A stretch of DNA of 64,000 nucleotides from Collinsella sp. TM10-22 (lineage in GTDB: Bacteria > Actinomycetota > Coriobacteriia > Coriobacteriales > Coriobacteriaceae): the NCBI RefSeq assembly GCF_003466125.1, contig NZ_QSOC01000001.1, forward strand, positions 111,632-175,631. Reading direction: 5' to 3'. Below are positions 25,430-34,568 of the stretch, in pieces. The notes beneath the pieces were generated by a model. It saw nothing but the letters and a program-made list of their open reading frames with translations, was not told where the DNA came from and searched no databases. Position numbers and translations under genes: made by a program. The first letter of the stretch is position 1. Each line of letters begins with the position of its first letter.

Positions 25430-26465
25430 TTCCGCCGACCTCGCCTCGTGCGAGTCTGCAGATATTCAGCGACGCATCCTCGAGCTCATCGAGGATGCGT
25501 CCTCCATTGCGATTTCGGGACACACTTCCCCCGATGGCGACGCCCTGGGCTCCGTGCTGGGTCTGGGCCTCTCGCTTATGAAGTTTTTCCCTAACAAGGA
25601 CATTGCCCTGCTGCTGGCAGACGATGACCCGGTTCCGCGTATCTACCGCTTTATGGAGGGTGCCGATCGCCTGGTACCGGCATCTGCGTATACCGGCAAT
25701 CCGGACCTGTTCATCTCGGTGGACGTGCCGGTCGTCGAGCGTCTCAATAATTCCGCCGAGGTGCTTCGTCGCTCCAAGCATGTGGTGTGCTTCGATCACC
25801 ATCCGGCGCGCGAGGAGTTTGCCGAGCTCAGCCTGAGGCGCGTCGAAGCTGCAGCCTGCGCCATGATCATCGACCGCTTCTTGGACAATTGCGGCATTGT
25901 CGCACGTGATGGCGTTGCGACCTGCCTGCTGTGTGGCTTGGTTACCGATACCGGCCGTTTTCAGTACCAAAACGCCGATGCCGCCGCGTTCCATGCAGCC
26001 TCGCGTCTGGTTGCCCACGGTGCCGATCCGGCGCGTGTGGCACTCGAGGTTTACCAGAGCATGCGCGTTGAGTTTTTGCACCTCAAGTCCATCGTTATGG
26101 GCCGCATCAAGACGGTGGCCCACGGGCGCGTCGCGTATAGCTACGCGTACCAGAGTGACCTTGAGGCCTGCGGTGTCACCTCGGATGAGTGCGACGGCCT
26201 GGTTGACGTGGTGCGCTCGGTGATGGGCGTCGAGGTCTGCCTGTTCCTGAAGGGCATTGAGGGCGATATCAAGGTGCGCGGCAACCTGCGCTCCAAGGGC
26301 GACCTCAACGTGTCCGAGATCGCTGCTTCTTTTGGCGGAGGCGGACATCCCGCTGCCGCCGGTTTCTCCAACAACGGAACGATTCTCGAGACGCTCACCG
26401 TGGCACTTCCCATGCTCGCCGAGCTGGTAGGGGAGGATCCCGCTTCGGTGACCGTCGAGCTTTAA
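25422..26465 (+). CDS. nrnA: DHH/DHHA1 phosphoesterase, NrnA-like
   Basis: This 347-residue protein has the DHH domain with SGHTSPDGDALGSVLGLG (metal ligands), DVP, and VCFDHHP (the DHH motif), then a C-terminal DHHA1 domain with FGGGGHPAAAGF. NrnA enzymes degrade oligoribonucleotides and pAp, linking RNA turnover with sulfur metabolism. Its place after rbfA and before truB is the common one. The ATG at 25422 overlaps the rbfA stop by eight bases. Length is normal. A cyclic-dinucleotide-linked phosphodiesterase role is possible in this family. Confidence 0.88.
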   Translation: MTNSADLASCESADIQRRILELIEDASSIAISGHTSPDGDALGSVLGLGLSLMKFFPNKDIALLLADDDPVPRIYRFMEGADRLVPASAYTGNPDLFISVDVPVVERLNNSAEVLRRSKHVVCFDHHPAREEFAELSLRRVEAAACAMIIDRFLDNCGIVARDGVATCLLCGLVTDTGRFQYQNADAAAFHAASRLVAHGADPARVALEVYQSMRVEFLHLKSIVMGRIKTVAHGRVAYSYAYQSDLEACGVTSDECDGLVDVVRSVMGVEVCLFLKGIEGDIKVRGNLRSKGDLNVSEIAASFGGGGHPAAAGFSNNGTILETLTVALPMLAELVGEDPASVTVEL

Positions 26466-26480
26466 CTTTTTGGATGGTAC

Positions 26481-27413
26481 ATGGCTCGTCGTACGCCTTC
26501 TCAATTGAATATGCTGCTCGCCGTCGATAAGCCGGTGGGCTGCACGTCCCACGATGTGGTCTCGCAATGCCGGCGCGCCCTCCATGAGCGGCGCGTCGGC
26601 CATGCCGGCACGCTCGACCCCATGGCTTCGGGTGTCATGGTGGTGGGTGTAGGCCAAGCCACCCGTCTGCTGGGCATGCTCACGCTCGATACCAAAAGCT
26701 ACGTCGCCGACATCTCGTTTGGTGCCGAGACCAATACCGATGATGCGGAGGGCGAGGCGGTCCGCACGGTGCCCGTTGCACCCGAGCTGCGCGATCCGGC
26801 TTATGCCCGCGAGCGCTTGGTCGCCATGTTGGGCCCGCAGATGCAGGTGCCGCCGGCTTTTTCGGCTATCTCGGTAAATGGCGTTCGCGCCTACAAGTCT
26901 GCTCGAGAGGGCAATGCGGTGGACCTACCTCCGCGCCCTGTCGAGGTCTATGCCGCCGACCTGATCGCCGTGGGCGGTGAAGGTGATACATGTGTGTGGA
27001 CCGTGGCGTTCTCGGTGAGCAAGGGCACCTACATTCGTGCGCTAGCTCGCGACTTGGGCCGCGCCTGTGAGAGCGCCGCGCACATTTCCGCGTTGCGCCG
27101 CACGGCCTCCGGTGTTGTTTCCATTGGCGCTTGTCATGCGGTCGAGGAGCTTTCTCCCGAGTCCGCGGCTGGCTTTGCCCTGGATCCCATTGCGGCCCTG
27201 GGCGCCACGCGTGTTGACTTGCCGGGCAATCTTGCCGACGACCTGCTCTGCGGCCGACGCATTCCCGTTGAGCGTGCGCTTGCCGATTTCGATTCCTCGA
27301 AGGCGCCGTTCGCGCTGGTGCTCGATGGCGGGCTCAAGGCGCTCGCCCGCATTGAGAGTGGCCGCTTTGTCATGGATCACGTGTTTCCGCAGGCAATCGG
27401 CGGTGTTCGATGA
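26481..27413 (+). CDS. truB: tRNA pseudouridine-55 synthase
   Basis: This 310-residue enzyme makes pseudouridine 55 in the T-loop of tRNAs. Motifs are DKPVGCTSHDVV, then GHAGTLDPMASGVMVVGVGQ with the catalytic Asp, and SKGTYIRALARDLGRAC. The C-terminal PUA-like part is short. It starts with an ATG 16 bases after nrnA and overlaps ribF by four bases (ATGA type). Confidence 0.92.
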   Translation: MARRTPSQLNMLLAVDKPVGCTSHDVVSQCRRALHERRVGHAGTLDPMASGVMVVGVGQATRLLGMLTLDTKSYVADISFGAETNTDDAEGEAVRTVPVAPELRDPAYARERLVAMLGPQMQVPPAFSAISVNGVRAYKSAREGNAVDLPPRPVEVYAADLIAVGGEGDTCVWTVAFSVSKGTYIRALARDLGRACESAAHISALRRTASGVVSIGACHAVEELSPESAAGFALDPIAALGATRVDLPGNLADDLLCGRRIPVERALADFDSSKAPFALVLDGGLKALARIESGRFVMDHVFPQAIGGVR

Positions 27414-28417
27414 TGTTTTCCGCTCGCGAGCTCGCGCGTATCTTTTTCGCGGGCGAGTCGGACGAGGCTCGCATCGTTACTGCCGATGTGTTTGATGAGT
27501 GCGAGCACTTGGGTGCTGCCTCCATCGCCATCGGCGTGTTCGATGGTGTGCACCGTGGACACCAGGAGCTTATTGCGGCGCTCGTCCGTGATGCCCGTGC
27601 CCATGGCTGCAAGGCGGTCGTAGTTACCTTCGATCCCGACCCGGACGTTGTCGTGAGCCCTTCACCCGCTCAAAAATTGATGACGACGGCCGACCGTCTG
27701 CATGCCCTGGCTCAAATCGGGGTCGATGCAGTGGTGGCCGTTCCCTTTACGCCTGAGGTTGCGGCACTCGACCATGTCGGTTTTCTCGCACTGTTGTCAC
27801 GCGTGGTCGACATTCGTTCGATTCGCGTTGGCAGCGACTTTAGGCTGGGTCGCGGCGGTGCTTCTGGTGTTGCCGAGATGCGCGTTTGGGGTTCCGAGCG
27901 CGGCGTTGACGTGTATGGTCACGACCTGCTTTGCGAGGGCGGTGAGGCCATTTGCGCCACCCGCATTCGTCACGAGCTGGGACAGGGCCATGTGGGGCTT
28001 GCTGCTGGGTTACTCGGCCGCCCGTATATGGTGCGTGGCGGTGTTATTCGCGGTCGTCACGAGGGTTCTGGCATGGGCTTTCCCACGGCAAACCTGCAGG
28101 TTCCCAGCGGCATTCAGGTGCCTGCCGATGGCGTGTATGAGGGTCTGGTGCTGGTCGATGACACCGTGTGGCCCGCTGCTGTCAACGTCGGCCTGCCGCC
28201 AACGTATGCCGACGATGCGGCATCTGCGCATCTCGAAGCCAACTTAATTGGGTATACGGGCGACCTGTACGGCGCTTCCGTTTCGCTGGCGTTTACGCGC
28301 TGGCTGCGTCCGTCACGCGTGTTCGATTCCCTGGACGAGTTGATCGCGACCGTCGAGGGTAATATCGATGATATCCGTCATAACTTGGGTGAGCAGGGGG
28401 TGAGTATCCGTGATTAG
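27410..28417 (+). CDS. ribF: bifunctional riboflavin kinase/FAD synthetase
   Basis: This 335-residue enzyme makes FMN and then FAD. The N-terminal adenylyltransferase domain has GVFDGVHRGHQELI and VRVGSDFRLGRGG. The C-terminal kinase domain has GRHEGSGMGFPTANL and PADGVYEGLV. An extra N-terminal stretch (FSARELARIFFAGESDEARI) precedes the core, as in several actinobacterial forms. It overlaps truB by four bases at its start and dnaG by eight at its end, so these genes are translated in series. Confidence 0.9.
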   Translation: MMFSARELARIFFAGESDEARIVTADVFDECEHLGAASIAIGVFDGVHRGHQELIAALVRDARAHGCKAVVVTFDPDPDVVVSPSPAQKLMTTADRLHALAQIGVDAVVAVPFTPEVAALDHVGFLALLSRVVDIRSIRVGSDFRLGRGGASGVAEMRVWGSERGVDVYGHDLLCEGGEAICATRIRHELGQGHVGLAAGLLGRPYMVRGGVIRGRHEGSGMGFPTANLQVPSGIQVPADGVYEGLVLVDDTVWPAAVNVGLPPTYADDAASAHLEANLIGYTGDLYGASVSLAFTRWLRPSRVFDSLDELIATVEGNIDDIRHNLGEQGVSIRD

Positions 28418-30509
28418 CGATGAGGAGAAAGACCAGGTCCGCGCTGCGTCCGACCTGGTAGCCATCGTGCAGGAAACGGTTGAGCTCAAGCCCCGCGGCC
28501 ATGAGTTTTGGGGCTGCTGCCCCTTCCATGGCGAAAAGACCCCGTCGTTTCACATTATCCCTGCCACGCAGGTGTGGCACTGCTTTGGATGTGGCGAGGG
28601 CGGCGACGTCTTCACCTATATCATGAAGCGCGAGAACCTGAGCTTTCCCGAGTCAATCCGTTATTTAGCCGATCGCGCGGGTATTGAGCTGCACGACACC
28701 GGAGACCGCCGCGAGCGCGGTACTAAGCGTGCCCGAATCTACGATCTGTGCGCCGAGACCGCCCAGTTCTACCACACCATGCTTATGCGCGGTAAGGACG
28801 GCCGTCCACGTGAGTACTTCGCCAGCCGCGGCATGGGTGGCGACGTCTGCCGCCGCTACTGCCTGGGCTTTGCACCGGGTCGTAACATGCTGGTGGCTCA
28901 TCTGTCGCAGGCGGGCTTTACTCCGCAGGAGATGATCGACGCCAACGTGGCTGTGAGTCGCGGGCGCGGGCAGCTTGCCGACCGCTTCTACGACCGCGTG
29001 ATGTTTCCCATTTTTGATGAGCAGGGGCATAACATCGCCTTTGGCGGTCGCATCATGGGAGACGGCCAACCTAAGTACCTCAACACCGCCGAGACGAGCG
29101 TGTTTCATAAAAAGCGAAACCTCTATGGCTTTAATTGGGCCAAGGAGTTTATCGTCGCGCAGGATTCGGCCATCGTGGTGGAGGGCTATACCGATTGCAT
29201 CGCCTGCTGGGAGGCGGGGATCAAAAACGTTGTCGCCACGCTGGGCACCGCGCTCACGGAGCATCACGTCAAGACGCTCACCCGCTTTGCCAAGCGCATC
29301 GTGTACATGTTCGACGGCGATGCGGCGGGACAGAAGGCCGCCCGCCGTGCGATTCAGTTTATCGAGCAGGATTCGATGGATCTGCGCTGCGTGGTGCTGC
29401 CCGACGGCAACGATCCCATGGAGTTCATCACGGCGCACGGCGGAGAGGAGCTGCAGAAACGCATTGACGCTGCCGAACCGCTCATGGACTTCGTGTACCG
29501 TTCGCTACAGGAGTCGAGTGACATCACCACGCCGGGCGGTCGTGCCAAGGCACTCGAGGATGCGCTGACGCTCATCTATCCGCTGCGCGATAGCTATATG
29601 ATCGATACGTACTTTATCCAGATTGCCGATCTGCTTGGTTTGGATCTGGAGACAGTGCGTGCGAGTTCGGGTCGCGTGTTTCGCGATGTCGCCAAGCGCG
29701 AAGATGCGGAACGACGTCGTGAGCAGAACTATGAACGCCAGCGGGCGCAAGCCGAGCGATCTGGTAGCGCGGGCGGTCGGTCGTCTGGTTTGCAGGGGAC
29801 ATCTCGTGGTGCTTGGGCGTCGGGCGCGACGCCGGCAGTAGCGGCGCCGGTCGAGGAAGAGCCGTACGACTATGTCCCGCTCGATGCTTACGGTGCCGCT
29901 CCTGTGGAGGTCGTCGACGACCTGCCGCCTATCGACGTGCCTGATGGTATGGGCTCTGCGCCCGCCGGTGCTCCGGTAGACGCCTCGTTCCCTATGGTTT
30001 TGACCGATCTAGAGCGCAAGTCCTTGGCAGGGGAGCGCGAGCTGCTGACCATGCTCACGAGCTATCCCGACCTGTTCCGCACGTATGCCGATCGCATCTG
30101 CTCCATCGAGTGGGTCGACCCGCGCCACGAGTCCATCGCGTGGGCCGTGCTGGCAACGCCGCCGGGTACCGATCCTGCGAACTGCATGGATGCGGCGCGC
30201 TCGGTGTGTCCCGAGGCGGCAACGCTTGTGAGTGCCGGGCGCATCTCCGCGACGAGCAAACACCCTACCGAGACGAACATCGTGTTCATGCTCGATACGC
30301 TCGAGCTCTACACCATCAAGCGCCGCATGCGTGCCGCACAGGCCAAACTGCGCCAGGATCGATCGCTCGATGATGAGGCCCGCCGCGCGCTGACCGTGCA
30401 GGCCGCGCAGGATTCGCAGCGTCAACGCGAGCTGCAAAAGTCTATCGGCGGCGTGGCGGACCCGTTCCGTTTGATCGGTTTGGAGACCGCGGGCACCGAA
30501 CAGGCCTAG
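28410..30509 (+). CDS. dnaG: DNA primase
   Basis: This 699-residue enzyme makes RNA primers for replication. The CHC2 zinc domain (CCPFHGEKTPSFHI then HCFGCGEGGDVF) is at about residues 30-65. The catalytic TOPRIM core has VVEGYTDCI and YMFDGDAAGQ, and the C-terminal helicase-binding domain follows a low-complexity linker (about 435-530). The start is GTG (GTGATTAGC), overlapping the end of ribF. It is the first of a short dnaG-rpoD macromolecular synthesis unit, with a 110-base gap before rpoD. Confidence 0.93.
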   Translation: MISDEEKDQVRAASDLVAIVQETVELKPRGHEFWGCCPFHGEKTPSFHIIPATQVWHCFGCGEGGDVFTYIMKRENLSFPESIRYLADRAGIELHDTGDRRERGTKRARIYDLCAETAQFYHTMLMRGKDGRPREYFASRGMGGDVCRRYCLGFAPGRNMLVAHLSQAGFTPQEMIDANVAVSRGRGQLADRFYDRVMFPIFDEQGHNIAFGGRIMGDGQPKYLNTAETSVFHKKRNLYGFNWAKEFIVAQDSAIVVEGYTDCIACWEAGIKNVVATLGTALTEHHVKTLTRFAKRIVYMFDGDAAGQKAARRAIQFIEQDSMDLRCVVLPDGNDPMEFITAHGGEELQKRIDAAEPLMDFVYRSLQESSDITTPGGRAKALEDALTLIYPLRDSYMIDTYFIQIADLLGLDLETVRASSGRVFRDVAKREDAERRREQNYERQRAQAERSGSAGGRSSGLQGTSRGAWASGATPAVAAPVEEEPYDYVPLDAYGAAPVEVVDDLPPIDVPDGMGSAPAGAPVDASFPMVLTDLERKSLAGERELLTMLTSYPDLFRTYADRICSIEWVDPRHESIAWAVLATPPGTDPANCMDAARSVCPEAATLVSAGRISATSKHPTETNIVFMLDTLELYTIKRRMRAAQAKLRQDRSLDDEARRALTVQAAQDSQRQRELQKSIGGVADPFRLIGLETAGTEQA

Positions 30510-30619
30510 ATGTTGTGGTCAACCAGCGTATTCTCGCCTATATCCAGTTCTCTTTTTGGGTATAGACGTCTATGTGTGTGCTAAAGTATTGAGTCCTGTG
30601 GACTATGAAGGGAGAATCT

Positions 30620-31969
30620 GTGCCAAAAAAGACTGAGAGCACGGGTACTGGGCTGGAATCCTGCGTTGCAAAGCTCATGGGCAACGGCTCAAACAGGACT
30701 TCGGTAACCGAGGACGAGATTCAGGTCGCCCTGAAGGATATCGATGTTTCTGACGAGCAGCTCACCGCGGTGTATTCCGCGCTGCGCAACAGCGGCATCC
30801 AGATTATCTCCGCGAGCGGTAACGACGACGCCCCCATGGACGTCGACGATGACGATAACGATACCGATACCGACGATTTCGATGACGACGACGAGCACGA
30901 TTCCGGCTCGCTCGACGATCATGAGCTCAAGATGGCCCGTCAGGCCGACGCCGAGATGGGTTCTTCCAAGAGCAAGAAGAAGCGCACCGTGCGCACGTCC
31001 CGTTCACGCTCCCGCGTGCGTGGCATCGATGCCTCCACGGTGATGCTGACTGGCGATCCGGTTCGTATGTACCTCAAGGAGATCGGCAAGGTCGACCTGC
31101 TGACCGCCTCCGAAGAAGTCGATCTGGCCATGAAGATCGAGGCCGGTCTCGAGGCCACCGAGAAGCTCGAGGCTGCCGAGGCGGGCGAGCTCGAGCTCAC
31201 GCGTGCCGAGATGCGTCGTCTTACGCGCATTGAGAACGTGGGCCTCGAAGCCAAGCAGGCACTCATCAGCGCAAACCTGCGTTTGGTCGTCTCCATCGCC
31301 AAGCGCTATGTCGGTCGCGGCATGCTGTTCCTGGACCTGATCCAGGAGGGCAACCTCGGTCTGATCCGCGCCGTCGAGAAGTTCGACTACCAGAAGGGTT
31401 TTAAGTTCTCCACGTACGCCACGTGGTGGATCCGTCAGGCCATCACGCGCGCTATCGCCGACCAAGCCCGTACCATCCGTATTCCCGTGCACATGGTCGA
31501 GACCATCAACAAGCTCGTCCGCGTGCAGCGCCAACTTCTCCAGGACCTGGGTCGCGACCCGACCCCCGAGGAGATCGGTGCCGAGATGGACATGAGTGCC
31601 GACCGCGTCCGCGAGATCCAGAAGATTTCGCAGGAGCCCGTGTCGCTCGAGACTCCCATCGGCGAGGAAGAGGATTCCCAGCTGGGCGACTTCATCGAGG
31701 ACTCCCAGGCCATCGTTCCGCCCGATGCGGCCAGCTTCTCCATGCTGCAGGAGCAGCTCACCCAGGTGCTCGATTCGCTTGCCGATCGTGAGCGCAAGGT
31801 TATCGAGCTGCGCTTTGGCCTTGTCGACGGACATCCCCGCACGCTCGAGGAAGTCGGTCGCGAGTTTGGTGTCACGCGCGAGCGTATCCGCCAGATCGAG
31901 TCCAAGACCCTGGCCAAGCTCCGCCACCCGAGCCGCTCGAGCAAGCTCAAGGACTACATTGAGTCTTAG
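30620..31969 (+). CDS. rpoD: primary sigma factor
   Basis: This 449-residue housekeeping sigma-70 factor has an acidic N-terminal segment with runs of Asp (about residues 75-100). It is followed by region 1.2 ([15 protein letters not shown]), region 2 ([16 protein letters not shown], then [18 protein letters not shown]), region 3 and region 4.2 ([20 protein letters not shown]). The GTG at 30620 is preferred because AAGGGAG precedes it; an in-frame ATG at 30605 lacks a site. TATAGA/TAAAGT near 30560-30590 offers a possible promoter. Length agrees with group 1 sigma factors of this class. Confidence 0.93.
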   Translation: MPKKTESTGTGLESCVAKLMGNGSNRTSVTEDEIQVALKDIDVSDEQLTAVYSALRNSGIQIISASGNDDAPMDVDDDDNDTDTDDFDDDDEHDSGSLDDHELKMARQADAEMGSSKSKKKRTVRTSRSRSRVRGIDASTVMLTGDPVRMYLKEIGKVDLLTASEEVDLAMKIEAGLEATEKLEAAEAGELELTRAEMRRLTRIENVGLEAKQALISANLRLVVSIAKRYVGRGMLFLDLIQEGNLGLIRAVEKFDYQKGFKFSTYATWWIRQAITRAIADQARTIRIPVHMVETINKLVRVQRQLLQDLGRDPTPEEIGAEMDMSADRVREIQKISQEPVSLETPIGEEEDSQLGDFIEDSQAIVPPDAASFSMLQEQLTQVLDSLADRERKVIELRFGLVDGHPRTLEEVGREFGVTRERIRQIESKTLAKLRHPSRSSKLKDYIES

Positions 31970-31989
31970 TAGTCACGGCGTTTCCGTTT

Positions 31990-32010
31990 CGGCAGTTAGG
32001 GACGTTCCTT
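31990..32010. repeat. 21-base dispersed repeat (copy 1)
   Basis: The segment around TTAGGGACGTTCC agrees at 19 of 21 positions with the reverse complement of 52381-52401. Both lie just after gene ends. Here a T-run and TGCCGGCACTTTGGGAC follow, so it may also terminate rpoD transcription. Confidence 0.45.
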
Positions 32011-32076
32011 TTTTGCCGGCACTTTGGGACACTCCTTGCCGCAACGGTTGGGTCGGAAAATTTCTTAAAAAAGTTC

Positions 32077-32104
32077 TTGCCCTGAGCTGATTCGTCCGTA
32101 TAAT
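32077..32104 (+). promoter_or_regulatory. promoter of the tRNA-Asn genes
   Basis: TTGCCC (32077-32082) and a perfect TATAAT (32099-32104) are separated by 16 bases, 30 bases before the first tRNA. Confidence 0.65.
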
Positions 32105-32134
32105 AAACTTCGTTGCTTGAGAGCACGCACCTAT

Positions 32135-32209
32135 TCCTCGGTAGCTCAATGGTAGAGCACGCGGCTGTTAACCGCGCTGTTGTAGGTTCGAGTCCTACCC
32201 GGGGAGCCA
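32135..32209 (+). tRNA. tRNA-Asn (GTT)
   Basis: A 75-base tRNA with encoded CCA. The acceptor arm TCCTCGG pairs with CCGGGGA (one G-U), the D arm contains AGCTCAATGGTAGAGC, and the anticodon loop CTGTTAA carries GTT. The T arm is GTAGG-TTCGAGT-CCTAC. It is identical to the next copy. Confidence 0.95.
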
Positions 32210-32219
32210 GAATTTTTCA

Positions 32220-32240
32220 GCCCATTCCGCTGGGCTTTTA
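32220..32240 (+). terminator. hairpin between the two tRNA genes
   Basis: GCCCA and TGGGC form a short stem followed by TTTT. It may be a processing or partial termination site between the tandem tRNAs. Confidence 0.4.
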
Positions 32241-32243
32241 AAT

Positions 32244-32318
32244 TCCTCGGTAGCTCAATGGTAGAGCACGCGGCTGTTAACCGCGCTGTTGTAGGTTCGA
32301 GTCCTACCCGGGGAGCCA
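32244..32318 (+). tRNA. tRNA-Asn (GTT), second identical copy
   Basis: The sequence is identical over all 75 bases to the copy at 32135-32209, including CCA and the GTT anticodon. The 34-base spacer is unrelated to the upstream leader, so the duplication covers little more than the tRNA itself. Confidence 0.95.
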
Positions 32319-32325
32319 GGTTGTA

Positions 32326-32355
32326 AAACCCGTCGCTTATGCGGCGGGTTTTTTC
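32326..32355 (+). terminator. intrinsic terminator after the tRNA pair
   Basis: AAACCCGTCGC pairs with GCGGCGGGTTT around TTAT (one internal mismatch), followed by more T residues. Confidence 0.8.
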
Positions 32356-32512
32356 ATACCGCGATCGCCTGGCGCGAACGTTACCATATCAACATTTCGT
32401 GTCGAGGATGTAATCCCGCGACCCACCACCTCAACATGGCGCGCTCGTTGTAGAATATTGCAATGATTGCTCCCACGAGATGGTGCCGCGAGCACCAGAT
32501 AAGGAGATTCTT

Positions 32513-32869
32513 GTGTCTGAGACCATTAACGGCAGCCTGAGCGTCTCGAACGACGTTATTGCCGATATTGCCGGTTATGCCGCGATGACGTGCTATGGCG
32601 TTGTCGGTATGGCCGAGCAGCTCCAGGGCGCCGAGAGCGTGCGCCTGCTTGCCGGTCAGCGCCTCCGCAAAGGCGTGCTTGTCTCCGCCGACGAGAACGG
32701 CCTCACGGTCGACCTTCACGTCGTGCTCGAGAACGGCGTCAACATGAAGTCCGTCTGCCACAATCTTTCGAGCTCCGTTGCCTTCACTCTGCAGGAGGTC
32801 GCCCAGATCGATCCCGCCAGCCTTAAGATCGGCATTCACATCGACGCGCTCAAGAGCCGTCTGAACTAG
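32513..32869 (+). CDS. Asp23/Gls24 family envelope-stress protein
   Basis: This 118-residue protein opens ETINGSLSVSNDVIADIAGY and has the family pattern around GVVGMAEQ and VDLHVVLENGVNMKSVCHNL. Asp23/Gls24 proteins associate with the cell envelope and alkaline stress in Gram-positives, but their biochemical role is unclear. The start is the GTG at 32513 behind AAGGAGA. It stands directly before the DAK2-domain gene, an arrangement common in Firmicutes and Actinobacteria, and the two are probably co-transcribed (27-base gap). Confidence 0.85.
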   Translation: MSETINGSLSVSNDVIADIAGYAAMTCYGVVGMAEQLQGAESVRLLAGQRLRKGVLVSADENGLTVDLHVVLENGVNMKSVCHNLSSSVAFTLQEVAQIDPASLKIGIHIDALKSRLN

Positions 32870-32896
32870 CATCCGAAAACGGAGATTCAAATACCC

Positions 32897-34558
32897 ATGA
32901 TTGCAAAGACCATTCGCACCTGTTTTCCGATCGCTTCGGCTGCTGTTTCCGACAAGGCCGAGGAGATCAACAAGCTCAACGTCTTCCCCGTACCCGACGG
33001 TGACACCGGTACCAACATGTCGCTCACACTCGCCTCGGTGACCAAGGAGCTTTCCGCCCTTCCTGCTGACGCCGACATGGAGGCCATCGCCGGCGCCATC
33101 ACTCACGGCTCCCTGATGGGTGCCCGTGGCAACTCCGGCGTCATCACCTCGCAGATTCTGCGTGGTGTGGCCGAGGGCCTTGTCTCTGCCGATGAGCCCA
33201 TCACGTCCGCCAACATCGCCTATGCCTTCCGCCGAGCCGTCAAGGTTGCCTTCCAGGCAGTGCGTAAGCCCATCGAGGGTACGATCCTCACGGTGCTGCG
33301 CGACGTCTCGACCAAGGCAGACGAGTGCGAGAAGAAGAAGTTCTCGGCCGAGGACGCGCTCGACGCCATCGTCGTCGAGGCCTATCAGTCCGTCGCCCGT
33401 ACGCCCGACCTGCTGCCTGTTCTGAAGGAGAACGGCGTGGTCGACTCCGGCGCCTTTGGATTTGCCATCTTCCTTGAGAACTTTGTTGCCGCCGCGCTTG
33501 GTCGCAGCACCGTTGTCGAGGATTTCTCCACCATGTTTGACTCCGCTGGCTCTGCCCGCGACGCGGCCCTCGACCGCGTTGAGATCGAGGCCAACGACGA
33601 CTGGGAGGGCTCGGAGTTTCGTTACTGCAACGAGTTCCTCTTTAAGGCCGATGCCCCGTTTGATGAGGACGAATGCCTTAAGTTCCTGGGCTCCATGGGT
33701 GACTGCGAGCTGCTCGTGGGTGCCTACCCCGACTACAAGATCCACGTGCACTCCAACACTCCCAACCTGGTGCTCGAGCACATGCTGCAGCTTGGTCAGA
33801 TCTACGAGGTCTTTATCCACAACATGGAGATGGAGGCCCACGACCGTACCGCCAAGATCCACGAGGACCAGGAGAAGGCCGCCGAGCCCGCCAAGGCGCT
33901 GGGCTTTGTCGCTGTTGCCGCCGGTTCCGGCGAGGCCGACATCCTCAAGTCCCTCGGCGTCGATGTGATCGTGTCGGGTGGTCAGACCATGAACCCCTCG
34001 ACTGCAGACCTGCTGGGCGCCGTCGACCAGGTCAACGCGACCTCGGTCATCATCCTGCCCAACAACGGCAACATCCGCATGGCTGCCGAGGCCGCTGCTT
34101 CCGCCTGCACCGACAAGAAGGTCGCCGTCGTTCCCACCAAGACCGTCCCGCAGGCCTTCTCCGCACTGTTCGCGGTCCTGCCCGATTCTGAGCTCGAGGA
34201 CGCCGTCGCCGCTATGGTCGACGCCATCAGCGAGGTCCGCGATGGCGAGGTCACCCGCGCCGTGCGCGACTCCAGCGCCTCCGACGGCTCGCCGATTCAC
34301 TCCGGTGACGTCATGGGCATCATCGCCGGCTCCATCGACGTGGTCGGCTCCGACGTGAAGCAGGTCACGCTCGATTGCATCAACCGCATGCAGGAGGAAG
34401 AGGAGGGTGACGCGCTGACGATTCTGGCCGGCGAGGAGCTGTCCGATGAAGCCTTCCAGGAGATCGTCGACGCCATTGAGGAGGCTCAGCCCGATCTGGA
34501 GATTGACGCCCATCGTGGCGAGCAGCCGCTCTATCCCGTGATCTTCTCGATCGAGTAG
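32897..34558 (+). CDS. fakA: DAK2-domain fatty acid kinase subunit (FakA/YloV-like)
   Basis: This 553-residue protein has an N-terminal DAK2 nucleotide-binding domain with NVFPVPDGDTGTNMSLT (the metal-binding Asp cluster) and THGSLMGARGNSGVITSQI. A middle linker and a C-terminal DegV-like domain follow. FakA phosphorylates exogenous fatty acids held by a FakB (DegV) partner, giving acyl-phosphate for PlsX or PlsY. No fakB is in the window, but plsX and acpP are 4.8 kb downstream. A metabolic dihydroxyacetone kinase is unlikely because the DhaK part is missing. Start ATG 32897; the upstream GGAGATTC is a modest ribosome binding site. Confidence 0.83.
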   Translation: MIAKTIRTCFPIASAAVSDKAEEINKLNVFPVPDGDTGTNMSLTLASVTKELSALPADADMEAIAGAITHGSLMGARGNSGVITSQILRGVAEGLVSADEPITSANIAYAFRRAVKVAFQAVRKPIEGTILTVLRDVSTKADECEKKKFSAEDALDAIVVEAYQSVARTPDLLPVLKENGVVDSGAFGFAIFLENFVAAALGRSTVVEDFSTMFDSAGSARDAALDRVEIEANDDWEGSEFRYCNEFLFKADAPFDEDECLKFLGSMGDCELLVGAYPDYKIHVHSNTPNLVLEHMLQLGQIYEVFIHNMEMEAHDRTAKIHEDQEKAAEPAKALGFVAVAAGSGEADILKSLGVDVIVSGGQTMNPSTADLLGAVDQVNATSVIILPNNGNIRMAAEAAASACTDKKVAVVPTKTVPQAFSALFAVLPDSELEDAVAAMVDAISEVRDGEVTRAVRDSSASDGSPIHSGDVMGIIAGSIDVVGSDVKQVTLDCINRMQEEEEGDALTILAGEELSDEAFQEIVDAIEEAQPDLEIDAHRGEQPLYPVIFSIE

Positions 34559-34568
34559 GCAACTGCCC

